A stretch of DNA of 64,000 bases from Ulvibacterium sp965248315 (GTDB lineage: Bacteria; Bacteroidota; Bacteroidia; Flavobacteriales; Flavobacteriaceae), in contig NZ_CBDFIX010000002.1 of the NCBI RefSeq assembly GCF_965248315.1, positions 2,108,001-2,172,000 on the forward strand, given 5' to 3'. A model generated the notes under the pieces. That model worked only from the letters and a program-made list of their open reading frames with translations, did not search any database and was not told the DNA's origin. Numbering within the stretch: position 1 is the stretch's first letter; the number at the start of each line of letters is the position of its first letter. Both the position numbers and the translations under genes were made by a program. Shown in pieces: positions 34,528 to 43,307 of this stretch.

Positions 34528-36333
34528 ATGAGATGTATTGTAGCCATCTTGGCCTTGGTCTTTTTTATGAGGGTTCAAAATGCTGTGGCTCAGGTTTCTC
34601 CGGATTGTAGCAATGCCATACCCATTTGTAACAACACCCCTGTAAACGGGGGTACCCATGGATTTGGTCTAGATGATTTCAATGGGGCCGCTACAAGCGG
34701 ATGTTTGGAGGAAGCCCTGGTCGGAGCCATTGAATCCAACTCGGCTTGGTACCGTTTTAGAACAGGAGCCAGTGGGCAATTGGGAATAAACATCGGAATA
34801 GATAGTAGTGAAGATTGGGATTTTGCCCTATACCAAACCAATGATTGTAGCAATTTAGGCGATCCGATCCGGTGCAATTTTTTTGACAATCAAGACGCTA
34901 ATACCTTTATAGGTATAGGGGAGGATCCTTCCGGAGATACCGCTAATGTGCAATATGAAGATTGGATTCAGGTAGCACCAGGGCAGGATTATTATCTACT
35001 CATCAATAATTTTAGCAACAACAACTCTGGATTTTCTATTCAATTCTCGGGGCAGATTTTTGTTACAAATCCCTATGATGCCTTGGATTGTTCCATTATT
35101 GACAACTTATTGGGACCTCCTATATCGGCTTGTGAAAACGATATCGTACAATTGGATGCAACTACTTCGAATGCAACAAATTATGAATGGTTTATGGATA
35201 GTGGAAGCGGTTTTCAGCTTATGTCCGGGGAGAACAATGCTATTTTGCAGGTGACCAATTCGGCACTATATAGGACCAGGGTCTCCTTGCCTTCCGGTAG
35301 TACAATAGTAAGTGAGGTACAGGTTTCATTTTCTGCCCTTCCTATGTCCTTTCCAATATCGGATGATACGATTTGTTCGGACTTGGGAGCGTATAACCTT
35401 TTCCAAAAGAATAACCAAGTATTGGGAAGTCAGGATCCACAGGAATTTCGGGTTAGTTATTATACGAGTTATTCCGATGCTGTGAATGGTTTAAATGTCC
35501 TTTCCGAACAATATATTCCGGGAATAGGGGCACAGACTATTTATGTTAGGGTCAGTTCTTTGGAGAACCCAAGATGTTTTGATGTGTCCCAGCAATTCCA
35601 ATTAACGGTTTTGCAAACCCCGATTTTAGACTTTCCTACGGAGGTAGATATCTGTGAAAATAACTCCGGAATTGCTATCGGAGATCCATTTCCAAACGCG
35701 GCACTTCATTACATATGGGATTCCGGGGAAACCACCTCTTCTATTGTGGTATCGCAGGCCGGTACGTATACGCTGACCGCTACGAATTCTCAGAACGGCG
35801 AAGACTGCACAGGTTCGTTAACGGTTACGGTCAGAGTTTCGCGCCCACCCGAAATATCGGATGTTATTATAGAAGATTTGCAAAATAACAATTCCGTAAC
35901 GGTAATCACCAATGTTGAAGGCGACTTTGAATACCGTTTGGATAATGGGGTGTACCAATCCACAAATGTATTTTCAGATGTACTTCCGGGAATGCATAGC
36001 GTTACAGTAAATAATCGATCCGGTTGTGGCGCCGTAACGGAAAATATAGTTGTTGTTGGCTTCCCTAAATTTTTCACGCCGAATGGGGACAATATAAATG
36101 ATGATTGGCATATCATTGGAATATCAAACCTTCGAGACCCTATTGTTTCGATTTTTGACCGTTTTGGCAAGTTGCTAAAAAGTTTGGATTCCAATTCCAC
36201 AAATTGGGATGGTCGGTTCAACGGCCGGGAAGTGCCATCATCGGATTACTGGTTTAAGCTTACCTACGTGGACGCTAACGGTGAACCAACAACTGCTAAA
36301 TACATAAATAACCACTTCTCGTTACGTCGTTAA
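34528..36333 (+). CDS. T9SS type B sorting domain-containing surface protein (601 aa)
   Basis: A secreted protein with signal peptide ending near NAVAQ. Residues about 22-180 hold a Cys-containing beta domain (SPDCSNAIPICNNTPVN, then WYRFRTG and DWIQVAPGQDYYLLINNF). A middle part of Ig-like repeats follows, with paired Cys. The last 90 residues are the gliding-motility-associated C-terminal domain: PKFFTPNGDNINDDWHI, FDRFGKLL, NWDGRFNGREVPSSDYWF and the end HFSLRR. Such domains send proteins through the type IX system to the surface. The function is probably adhesion or binding; no enzyme motif is seen. Confidence 0.92.
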   Translation: MRCIVAILALVFFMRVQNAVAQVSPDCSNAIPICNNTPVNGGTHGFGLDDFNGAATSGCLEEALVGAIESNSAWYRFRTGASGQLGINIGIDSSEDWDFALYQTNDCSNLGDPIRCNFFDNQDANTFIGIGEDPSGDTANVQYEDWIQVAPGQDYYLLINNFSNNNSGFSIQFSGQIFVTNPYDALDCSIIDNLLGPPISACENDIVQLDATTSNATNYEWFMDSGSGFQLMSGENNAILQVTNSALYRTRVSLPSGSTIVSEVQVSFSALPMSFPISDDTICSDLGAYNLFQKNNQVLGSQDPQEFRVSYYTSYSDAVNGLNVLSEQYIPGIGAQTIYVRVSSLENPRCFDVSQQFQLTVLQTPILDFPTEVDICENNSGIAIGDPFPNAALHYIWDSGETTSSIVVSQAGTYTLTATNSQNGEDCTGSLTVTVRVSRPPEISDVIIEDLQNNNSVTVITNVEGDFEYRLDNGVYQSTNVFSDVLPGMHSVTVNNRSGCGAVTENIVVVGFPKFFTPNGDNINDDWHIIGISNLRDPIVSIFDRFGKLLKSLDSNSTNWDGRFNGREVPSSDYWFKLTYVDANGEPTTAKYINNHFSLRR

Positions 36334-36462
36334 AGCTCTTGGACTTTCCACTTCTTAAGCAGTTCATCGATAAACGGCAGAAATCTTCGGCCAAAATATA
36401 CTAAATCCAACCTATCCGAGTTATTCTTAGTGATTAATAGTGTAACGTAAGCCCCATACCCT

Positions 36463-37908
36463 ATGCGAACACTTTTTTTTGCTATTTGTGCCCTATTTCT
36501 AACTACTTCGGAAATACAGGCACAAAACTCACCGGACTGTAGAACCGCTATTCCCGTATGTGCCGATCAAGGTCCTTTATTCTTTGAGGCGGACGGTAGT
36601 GGTGACATCGATGATTTTGATCCCGATGTCATTCGAAGATCAGGTTGTTTGGAAAAAGGAAGTGTGGCCTCCGCAAACATAGAAAACAATACTTCTTGGT
36701 TCGTATTTAGGGCCGGAACAGGAGGACGGGTCGGTTTTGATATTGAGGCCTTGCCCGTGGGGGGTTCGGGTACGGTAACCGCCGAGTGGGATTTTGCCGT
36801 TTATGGGCCCGATGTGGATTGCGCAGCCATAAGTAACGGTACTGCGGAACCTATTCGTTGTAACTATGAGGTAAACGACACAAATTTTACGGGAATTGGG
36901 GTAAATCCTGAAAATGGACAAGAAGGCGCTCCTTTTTTGGTAGGTAGCCAAAATACGTACGACGAGTGGTTAGATGTACAACCTGGAGAAATCTATTACA
37001 TCCTTATCAATAATTTCAATACTAATTTTGATGGCGATCCAGAACCTTATTCTATTACGTTTACCGGTACATCCGTAGAGGATGACCAAAATACAGCGTT
37101 GGATTGTACATTGCGAGACGAATTTCTAGGATTGGACATCATCGCTTGTGAAGGTGACCCGGATATAACACTTAGTGCATTGAACTCTCCTGCAGGTGCC
37201 GATATTGCCAATGTAGCTTGGACGGTGGACTACGAAGATGACGGGGTAATTGACGATACCTTGACCGGTACCGGGCCGTTTGGTGCCGAATTAATTGTTG
37301 CCAGTCCGAACTCCGGGCGCTATTTCGCAGAAATTACTACAATTACGGGTACGCCACCAACTGTTGCCGATGTTGGCGGAATTCTTATTACGTTTTATGG
37401 GATTCCTGTTTTAGACCGGGTAGAGATTCTGGATACGAATTTATCCGAGGATCCCGACATGAACAACATTGAAATCTTTGTGGATGGGGACGGGGATTAT
37501 GAATATGCCATTAATGGAGGCGAGTTTCAGGACGACCCGGTTTTTAGGGATATTCCGCCAGGCTTAAATACGTTGATCATCAATGACAAAAATGGATGTG
37601 GTACTACAGAACCTTTGGAGTTCCTAGTGGTAGGTTACCCCAAATTCTTTACACCAAATGGGGATGGAATTCATGATGCTTGGAACATACTTGGAATTGA
37701 GACGTTGACTGATCCAGCGGTATTTATATTTGACCGTTATGGAAAGCTTTTAAAACAATTGAATGCCGCTACAATCGGTTGGGACGGGACCTTTAATGGA
37801 AGGCCCATGCCTTCTTCGGATTATTGGTTTAGGTTTGAATACTCCGAGGACGAGGAAGGGTTGGTAGTAGCAAAGACCAGGAAAGCACATTTTACACTAA
37901 AGCGATAA
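36463..37908 (+). CDS. T9SS type B sorting domain-containing surface protein (481 aa), paralogue of its neighbour
   Basis: It starts like its neighbour: signal peptide to about EIQAQ, then SPDCRTAIPVCADQGP, WFVFRAG and WLDVQPGEIYYILINNFN, so the N-terminal domains are clearly homologous. It lacks much of the neighbour's Ig-like middle part, which accounts for the shorter length. The C-terminus carries the type B sorting domain (PKFFTPNGDGIHDAWNI, FDRYGKLL, GWDGTFNGRPMPSSDYWF, end HFTLKR). A tandem duplication followed by divergence is the simplest reading. It lies 129 bases after the first gene and ends just before a GC-rich hairpin. Confidence 0.92.
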   Translation: MRTLFFAICALFLTTSEIQAQNSPDCRTAIPVCADQGPLFFEADGSGDIDDFDPDVIRRSGCLEKGSVASANIENNTSWFVFRAGTGGRVGFDIEALPVGGSGTVTAEWDFAVYGPDVDCAAISNGTAEPIRCNYEVNDTNFTGIGVNPENGQEGAPFLVGSQNTYDEWLDVQPGEIYYILINNFNTNFDGDPEPYSITFTGTSVEDDQNTALDCTLRDEFLGLDIIACEGDPDITLSALNSPAGADIANVAWTVDYEDDGVIDDTLTGTGPFGAELIVASPNSGRYFAEITTITGTPPTVADVGGILITFYGIPVLDRVEILDTNLSEDPDMNNIEIFVDGDGDYEYAINGGEFQDDPVFRDIPPGLNTLIINDKNGCGTTEPLEFLVVGYPKFFTPNGDGIHDAWNILGIETLTDPAVFIFDRYGKLLKQLNAATIGWDGTFNGRPMPSSDYWFRFEYSEDEEGLVVAKTRKAHFTLKR

Positions 37909-37935
37909 AAAATGGCGGCCATTTGGCCGCCATAA
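37905..37935 (-). terminator. Terminator of the OmpP1/FadL-like gene
   Basis: A near-perfect 10-bp stem (ATGGCGGCCA with TGGCCGCCAT) is followed, reading on the minus strand, by a run of T residues. It lies right after the stop of the convergent T9SS gene. Confidence 0.8.
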
Positions 37936-37962
37936 CTACTATTTATTAGTTCCTTATATTTC

Positions 37963-39468
37963 TTAAAAATTCAAGGTAAAGCCCAAGGTTACATTCGTAT
38001 TTAATCGGTTTACTGCGGCCGGAGTCGTAAGGCCCGTATCAAAAAGAAATTCTGCCACGTCCCATTCCGTTCTGTTTACGGCAAGGTCAATTCTACTTGC
38101 ACCAAAGCTATAACCAATACCACCAGATATTCCCTCCAGATCTCCTACAATATTTCCATCTTCATACGGACTTTGTTCAAAGCGGTATCCTCCCCTAAGG
38201 CTAAATCGCTCAATTCTATATTCCCCTCCGACCCTAAATGAGGAAACCGTACCCAATTGATTTGAAATATCCGTATTTACCACAGCAAAACTGGGGTCGT
38301 TGTCCGGTCTTAGCTCGGCTTGTGACATATCTTGATAGCCATAGTCAAAGCTTAGCAAACCGTTCTTCCCGAAAACCAGGGCCAAACTTCCGATAATCTT
38401 TCCTGGGGTTTTAATCCTATATACTTCAAAAAGATTAACTACATTGAAATTGATAAAGTTGATATCATCATCGGCAAGATCGGAGTTGATTCGTTGAGAA
38501 AGATCATCCGTCAATCGGTACCAAGTTGGGGACTGATAACTTCCTCCGATTCTTATGAACTCGTTTAATTTTGCTATAGCTCCCAAGCTGAACGAAAAGC
38601 CGGTACCCTCCGTGTGCAAAAGATTGTCAAAAGTAGTGAACTGGATTTCGGAATCTGCATCGTATCCATTTTCCGTAAATTGATCATATCTATCATATAC
38701 CAAATTATGGAAATTCAGTGAAGCCCCTAGATAAAGAGTTTCCCGATATTGCGAAGCGACATTCAAGGTAAATCGACTATTATAACCCGAAGTACTTCTC
38801 AAAAATTCCTGATTAACGGAGCTATAGTCCGCATTACTTATATATGTAGTATTGGTATCTTCTAATTCTGCGGGATCTATTATTCCACCGTAATAGCCTA
38901 AAAACGCCTGCTGATCCCCAAAACCCTGTACAGCTCCTATGTCCAGATACGCTTCCTCCAAGAACTCTCCATCCTGTAATAATATTGAACCGAAAGGAAC
39001 ACCTTGTGCAAAGTCCAGGAAATAGTTGTCTATGCCCTGATTGCTGTCGCCGGCAACGAAAAATTCATTATCAAAATTCTCCACTACATCATAGTTGACT
39101 GCAAGCGAGAATTTTTTCCAGTCGGAATTGGCATCGGTGTTTTTAAAAACAAATACACCTCCTAATTGATTCAGGTCTATATCATGGGTTGTAGTTCCGC
39201 TTGTACCGTTAAAATAATTGGCCGTATTGTCCATGGTATAGTGTGTGCCGGAAACCGAGAACAAACTATTATTAAAAACCGCTGAACCTGCAGGATTGGT
39301 ATTTAGGGCGGACAAATCTCCTCCAAGGGCCCCAAAGGCTCCTCCCATTCCCTGGAAACGGGCGGTCCCCTGAATATTTTCTGTACTATAGCGCAATACA
39401 TCGCTGATGTTCTGGGCACTGGTTACTGCACATGCCAATAGCATGATGAAAGTTAAATGACTTTTCAT
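37963..39468 (-). CDS. OmpP1/FadL family outer-membrane protein
   Basis: A 501-residue predicted outer-membrane barrel with signal peptide ending near TSAQ. The start of the mature part, RFQGMGGAFGALGGDLSALNTNPAGSAVF, is typical of the OmpP1/FadL/PorV-like family in Bacteroidota. Long beta-strands with aromatic ends follow, and the C-terminus ends in a strand with terminal Phe (NVTLGFTLNF), the BAM signal. FadL in E. coli imports long-chain fatty acids; in this phylum relatives serve other cargo, including type IX secretion (PorV). It follows the Trp/Gly-rich lipoprotein gene after 42 bases. Confidence 0.87.
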   Translation of the reverse strand: MKSHLTFIMLLACAVTSAQNISDVLRYSTENIQGTARFQGMGGAFGALGGDLSALNTNPAGSAVFNNSLFSVSGTHYTMDNTANYFNGTSGTTTHDIDLNQLGGVFVFKNTDANSDWKKFSLAVNYDVVENFDNEFFVAGDSNQGIDNYFLDFAQGVPFGSILLQDGEFLEEAYLDIGAVQGFGDQQAFLGYYGGIIDPAELEDTNTTYISNADYSSVNQEFLRSTSGYNSRFTLNVASQYRETLYLGASLNFHNLVYDRYDQFTENGYDADSEIQFTTFDNLLHTEGTGFSFSLGAIAKLNEFIRIGGSYQSPTWYRLTDDLSQRINSDLADDDINFINFNVVNLFEVYRIKTPGKIIGSLALVFGKNGLLSFDYGYQDMSQAELRPDNDPSFAVVNTDISNQLGTVSSFRVGGEYRIERFSLRGGYRFEQSPYEDGNIVGDLEGISGGIGYSFGASRIDLAVNRTEWDVAEFLFDTGLTTPAAVNRLNTNVTLGFTLNF

Positions 39469-39510
39469 GATTGAAAATTTAGTACTAAAGTTCTTGATGA
39501 TTTTATGGGC

Positions 39511-40836
39511 TTAATTTCTTCTACCTCCACTACTTCTACCTGAAGACCTACCACCTCCCGATGATCTACCTCCGCCAGAGGACCTATACGATCCCCCCGA
39601 ACTTCTATAGCTTCCCCCGGAGCTTCTGGAACTGCCACCGGAACGGTAGCTTCCGCTGCTCCTTGAGCTTGAACTCCGACTTCCTGAGGAACGATAACTT
39701 CCCGTTCTAGGTGATGAACTTCTATAGGATTGATTGCTTCTGGAGCTTGAACCTCTATAAGCACTGCTACTTCTTGTTCGATTTCCTGAACTATAGCCCG
39801 AACTCCTTGGTGCAGTAGTCCTGGCTCCGCTCCTATAGGTGCCGTTTCTAGCTGTTCCGTTTCTATAGCTTTGACTTCTAGAAGAGCTATTATACCTAGG
39901 CACGGCCCGAGTACTCCTACTGGTTCTATACGCTCTATTCCTGTCTACGCCCACGGTTCTTCTGGCCGTGGTTCCACTTCTATAACTTCTTGAATTTCGG
40001 GTTGTGCCATTTCGCGTCACAGCAGATCTAGATCTTGTCGTATTGCTTCTATATCTGGTGGACGTACCCCTATTCCTCACATTGGACGTCCTAGTTCGCA
40101 AATTACTTCTACCGGTACCGGCAATTGTATTTCTATTATAGTAGCCACGCCTACCTCTATTTAGGGCAAAGCTTCTATTACGACCATAGTAGCCGCCCCA
40201 ACCCCAGTTGTTCCAGCCCCAGCCGTAGCCTCCAGCCCAACCCCAGTTGTTCCAGCCCCAGCCGCCTCCCCAGCCCCAACGGTTCCATCTCCATGGATTG
40301 TTCCAACCCCAACCCCAGGCGCCGCCCCAGCCCCAGCCGTTCCAGAGCCATGGGTCGTTCCAACCCCAACCAAAGCCTCCGCCCCAGCCCCAGGCACCGC
40401 CCCAGCCCCAGTTGTTGTCGTATATATTGATATTTACACTGGTGGCATTGTCTCCCCATCCTGCATAGCCCACATAATCATTATCGTTGTTGTCAAAATA
40501 ATCTGTTAACCGATCCTGCTCGGCTATACTGTCGTTTTCAACAGTACTGCTATAGGAATCGATATCCGTAAAGATTTCACCTTCCAGAATTTCCTCCACT
40601 TCATCTGCCTTTCTTCCAAAATAATCCGCATAGGTGTTGTTCTCATTTTGTTTTTTGACCGATCTGCCTTGTCGAGGGTTTTTCTCAACAACGCGGACAT
40701 TATCACTGGTATAAATACCATCATTATCGTAATAGGAAGCCTGTTGATAGGATCCACAGGAAACGACCAAAAAACCGATACTAATGGCAAAGGCCAAGGG
40801 GTATATTTTGTGGTGGGGTAGAGAACGTATCATCAT
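39511..40836 (-). CDS. Lipoprotein with Trp/Gly-rich and Ser/Arg-rich low-complexity regions (441 aa)
   Basis: A signal peptide ends in lipobox VVSC (Cys27). Residues 28-140 are ordinary, acidic sequence. Residues 141-218 are extremely rich in Gly and Trp; I count 25 Trp in 78 residues, in units such as NNWGWGGAWGWG. The rest to 441 is Arg/Ser/Gly/Tyr-rich with few acidic residues, ending SSGGRSSGRSSGGRRN-like. I recall related flavobacterial proteins wrongly annotated as vitellogenin-like, but I know no function. Charge and repetition suggest binding to polysaccharide or other surface polymers. The OmpP1-like gene follows closely. Confidence 0.8.
   Translation of the reverse strand: MMIRSLPHHKIYPLAFAISIGFLVVSCGSYQQASYYDNDGIYTSDNVRVVEKNPRQGRSVKKQNENNTYADYFGRKADEVEEILEGEIFTDIDSYSSTVENDSIAEQDRLTDYFDNNDNDYVGYAGWGDNATSVNINIYDNNWGWGGAWGWGGGFGWGWNDPWLWNGWGWGGAWGWGWNNPWRWNRWGWGGGWGWNNWGWAGGYGWGWNNWGWGGYYGRNRSFALNRGRRGYYNRNTIAGTGRSNLRTRTSNVRNRGTSTRYRSNTTRSRSAVTRNGTTRNSRSYRSGTTARRTVGVDRNRAYRTSRSTRAVPRYNSSSRSQSYRNGTARNGTYRSGARTTAPRSSGYSSGNRTRSSSAYRGSSSRSNQSYRSSSPRTGSYRSSGSRSSSSRSSGSYRSGGSSRSSGGSYRSSGGSYRSSGGGRSSGGGRSSGRSSGGRRN
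40183..40416 (-). repeat. DNA repeats coding for the Trp/Gly tract
   Basis: Tandem degenerate repeats within the lipoprotein gene. A 28-base unit (starting CCAACCCCAGTTG on the plus strand) is identical at 40198-40225 and 40237-40264, 39 bases apart, and shorter variants continue to 40416. Such tandems can change length by slippage or recombination. Confidence 0.75.
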
Positions 40837-40928
40837 AGTAATTTTAATTGTTGGACATATTAAAAATAACTAGTTTTACCGAGTTATTTTGCATACACAT
40901 GCACAAGTTTTGTGCCAAACTACGGATA

Positions 40929-42404
40929 ATGGGTAAAAATTTGACAAAGCGTAGCGATGATTATTCCAAATGGTATAATGAACTGGTCATTAAAGCTGAT
41001 TTGGCCGAAAACTCTGGCGTAAGGGGATGTATGGTCATTAAACCCTATGGTTTTGCCATATGGGAAAAAATGCAGGCCGGCTTGGACAAGATGTTCAAAG
41101 AAACGGGGCATGAAAATGCCTATTTTCCCCTATTCATACCCAAATCGTATTTAAGCAAAGAGGCCAGTCATGTGGAGGGGTTTGCCAAAGAGTGCGCCGT
41201 AGTTACGCATTATAGATTAAAAAATGCTGAAGATGGCAGCGGAATCGTAGTAGATCCCGAGGCGCGTTTGGAGGAAGAGCTTATCGTAAGACCCACATCG
41301 GAAACCATTATTTGGGATACATATAGAAAATGGATTCAATCCTACAGGGATTTACCTCTTTTGATAAATCAATGGGCCAATGTGGTGCGATGGGAGATGC
41401 GGACACGATTGTTTTTGCGCACTGCCGAGTTTCTTTGGCAGGAGGGACATACAGCCCACGAAACCGAGAATGAAGCCATCGAAGAAGCGGAAAAAATAAT
41501 GCACTTATATGCTGATTTTGTCGAGGGTCATATGGCCGTGCCGGTCATAAAAGGAATTAAAACCGAGAGTGAGCGCTTTGCCGGTGCCATAGAGACTTAC
41601 TGTATTGAGGCGTTGATGCAAGATGGGAAGGCCCTTCAGGCAGGGACATCGCACTTTTTAGGGCAGAATTTTGCCAAGGCCTTTGACGTAAAATTTGCTA
41701 CTAGGGATGGAAAACAAGAACATGTATGGGCCACATCTTGGGGGGTGTCCACCCGACTTATGGGAGCTTTGGTCATGACCCATAGTGATGATAACGGACT
41801 TGTACTCCCTCCAAAATTAGCACCTATCCAAGTTGTGATTGTACCAATTTATAAAGGGATACAGCAATTAGAGGCTATTTCCGAAAAAGTTGATCCACTG
41901 GTAAAAGAGTTGCGCAACAAGGGAATATCCGTGAAATTTGACAACCGGGATACCCATAAGCCGGGCTTTAAATTCAATGAGTATGAATTAAAGGGCGTTC
42001 CCGTACGTTTGGCCATTGGTCAGCGCGATATGGAAAATGATACCTATGAGGTAGCACGTAGGGATACTTTGGAAAAGGAGACCGTGCCAATGGATGAGGT
42101 GATTTCCAAAATAGAATTCTTGTTGGGAGATATCCAGAAAAACATTTATCAAAAAGCATTGGAATTTAGAACGGCACACATTACCGAGGTCGATTCCTAT
42201 GACGAATTCCAAACCGTTCTCGAAGAAAAGGGAGGATTTGTTTTGGCACATTGGGACGGTACATTAGAAACCGAAGACCGTATTAAGGAAGAGACCAAGG
42301 CCACTATTCGTTGTATTCCAATTGACGCAAAAACGGAAGCAGGAAATTGTATGGTTACCGGTAAACCTTCCTCTAAAAGAGTACTGTTCGCCAAAGCCTA
42401 TTGA
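40929..42404 (+). CDS. proS: Proline--tRNA ligase (type without the editing insertion)
   Basis: It charges tRNA-Pro. The class II synthetase is 491 residues from ATG 40929; the frame extends upstream to 40848, but that part (through HMHKFCAKLRI) does not fit the family and the start MGKNLTKRSDDYSKWYNELV-type is the usual one. Motif 2 is WEMRTRLFLRTAEFLWQEGHTAH, motif 3 is near SHFLGQNFAKAF, and PTSETIIWDTYRKW is a further hallmark. There is no large editing insertion, so it belongs to the eukaryote/archaeal-like ProRS type common in Bacteroidota. The C-terminal zinc-like region ends in AKAY. Confidence 0.95.
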   Translation: MGKNLTKRSDDYSKWYNELVIKADLAENSGVRGCMVIKPYGFAIWEKMQAGLDKMFKETGHENAYFPLFIPKSYLSKEASHVEGFAKECAVVTHYRLKNAEDGSGIVVDPEARLEEELIVRPTSETIIWDTYRKWIQSYRDLPLLINQWANVVRWEMRTRLFLRTAEFLWQEGHTAHETENEAIEEAEKIMHLYADFVEGHMAVPVIKGIKTESERFAGAIETYCIEALMQDGKALQAGTSHFLGQNFAKAFDVKFATRDGKQEHVWATSWGVSTRLMGALVMTHSDDNGLVLPPKLAPIQVVIVPIYKGIQQLEAISEKVDPLVKELRNKGISVKFDNRDTHKPGFKFNEYELKGVPVRLAIGQRDMENDTYEVARRDTLEKETVPMDEVISKIEFLLGDIQKNIYQKALEFRTAHITEVDSYDEFQTVLEEKGGFVLAHWDGTLETEDRIKEETKATIRCIPIDAKTEAGNCMVTGKPSSKRVLFAKAY

Positions 42405-42430
42405 AACAGGCAAAAAATAAGAATCCGTTG

Positions 42431-42460
42431 TTGTGATAGTTAAAAATAATTGTATTTTTG
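42431..42460 (+). promoter_or_regulatory. tRNA-Glu/rpsT promoter (TTG-N19-TATTTTTG)
   Basis: TTG at 42431-42433 and TATTTTTG at 42453-42460 with a 19-base spacer match the Bacteroidota consensus very well. It lies 53 bases before the first tRNA and may also drive the second tRNA and rpsT, since no terminator lies between. Confidence 0.75.
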
Positions 42461-42513
42461 CACCCGCTTGAATGGTATTAATATCATAGAAGTTTGCATT
42501 TTTGCATGGTAAT

Positions 42514-42585
42514 GGCCCGTTCGTCTAGGGGTTAGGACGCCAGGTTTTCATCCTGGTAACAGGGGTTCGATTCCCCTACGGGCTA
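42514..42585 (+). tRNA. tRNA-Glu (anticodon TTC), copy 1
   Basis: A 72-base cloverleaf. The acceptor stem GGCCCGT pairs with ACGGGCT (one G-T end pair), the anticodon stem CCAGG/CCTGG encloses TTTTCAT with anticodon TTC, and the T-arm is AGGGG TTCGATT CCCCT. The discriminator base is A and CCA is not encoded. Confidence 0.97.
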
Positions 42586-42657
42586 CAAGGTTTAATGGAT
42601 ACTGAACGGGGAATACTTAAAAACCGAATATTTTTAGTCTTCCTTTTTCAATAATTA

Positions 42658-42729
42658 GGCCCGTTCGTCTAGGGGTTAGGACGCCAGGTTTTCATCCTGG
42701 TAACAGGGGTTCGATTCCCCTACGGGCTA
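42658..42729 (+). tRNA. tRNA-Glu (anticodon TTC), copy 2
   Basis: Identical over all 72 bases to copy 1, starting 144 bases downstream, with unrelated sequence between the two. CCA is again not encoded. The copy lies 46 bases before the rpsT start. Confidence 0.97.
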
Positions 42730-42775
42730 CTTGAAAGCATGGGCATTGGCCCTTAAACATAATATAATATTTAAG

Positions 42776-43027
42776 ATGGCAAATCATAAATCTGCATTAA
42801 AGAGGATTCGAAGGAACGAGGCGGTTCGTTTGAGAAATAGATATCAACACAAGACTACGCGTAACGCTATTAAGAAACTACGTGCCGAAGAGAAGAAAAA
42901 GGATGCCGAAGCCATGTTGCCGGGTGTTGTTAGCATGATCGATAGATTGGCCAAGCGCAACATCATTCATGCCAATAAGGCTGCCAATTTGAAGAGTAAG
43001 TTGGCCAAGCACGTGGCCGCCCTATAA
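42776..43027 (+). CDS. rpsT: 30S ribosomal protein S20
   Basis: A small, very basic primary 16S rRNA-binding protein (83 residues). The start ATG 42776 gives the standard N-terminus MANHKSALKRIRRNEA; a longer frame reaching back into the tRNA region is not real. The helices carry RNRYQHKTTRNAIKKLRAEEKKKDAE and SMIDRLAKRNIIHANKAANLKSKLAKHVA, the signature end. It is placed behind two tRNA-Glu genes with no terminator between, so they may be transcribed together. An intrinsic terminator follows. Confidence 0.96.
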   Translation: MANHKSALKRIRRNEAVRLRNRYQHKTTRNAIKKLRAEEKKKDAEAMLPGVVSMIDRLAKRNIIHANKAANLKSKLAKHVAAL

Positions 43028-43052
43028 AATTTCTAAAAAAAAGATTTAACAG

Positions 43053-43078
43053 AACGCCCTTTTGTAGGGCGTTTTTTG
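43053..43078 (+). terminator. Intrinsic terminator of rpsT
   Basis: Stem AACGCCCT/AGGGCGTT with loop TTTGT, followed by a T-run, 26 bases after the stop. Confidence 0.92.
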
Positions 43079-43307
43079 TTTCTGAAGTTTCCCCTAAATA
43101 CTTTGCAAAAGGTCATAAAGACCTATATTCCCTTACAATTTCCAATTTTGGACCACATCTTTCCGAATCATTTATTTTTCGAATAGGATTTTTAATGCTT
43201 TTCCAAAACCATTTTTTGGAACCCAATTATGTTAAACTTTTTGTTGTGGAGGCAACTATTAACACATTTTTTAATCTATACTAAGAAATGAATTTAAAAT
43301 ATATACT

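Noticed and set aside
39465..40468. Several overlapping open frames on both strands around the Trp/Gly lipoprotein
   Set aside because: They are low-complexity by-products of the repeats; only the frame with a signal peptide and lipobox is kept.
42731..42775. Upstream extension of rpsT reaching into the tRNA
   Set aside because: Residues before MANHKSALKR are not like S20, and the standard start is at 42776.
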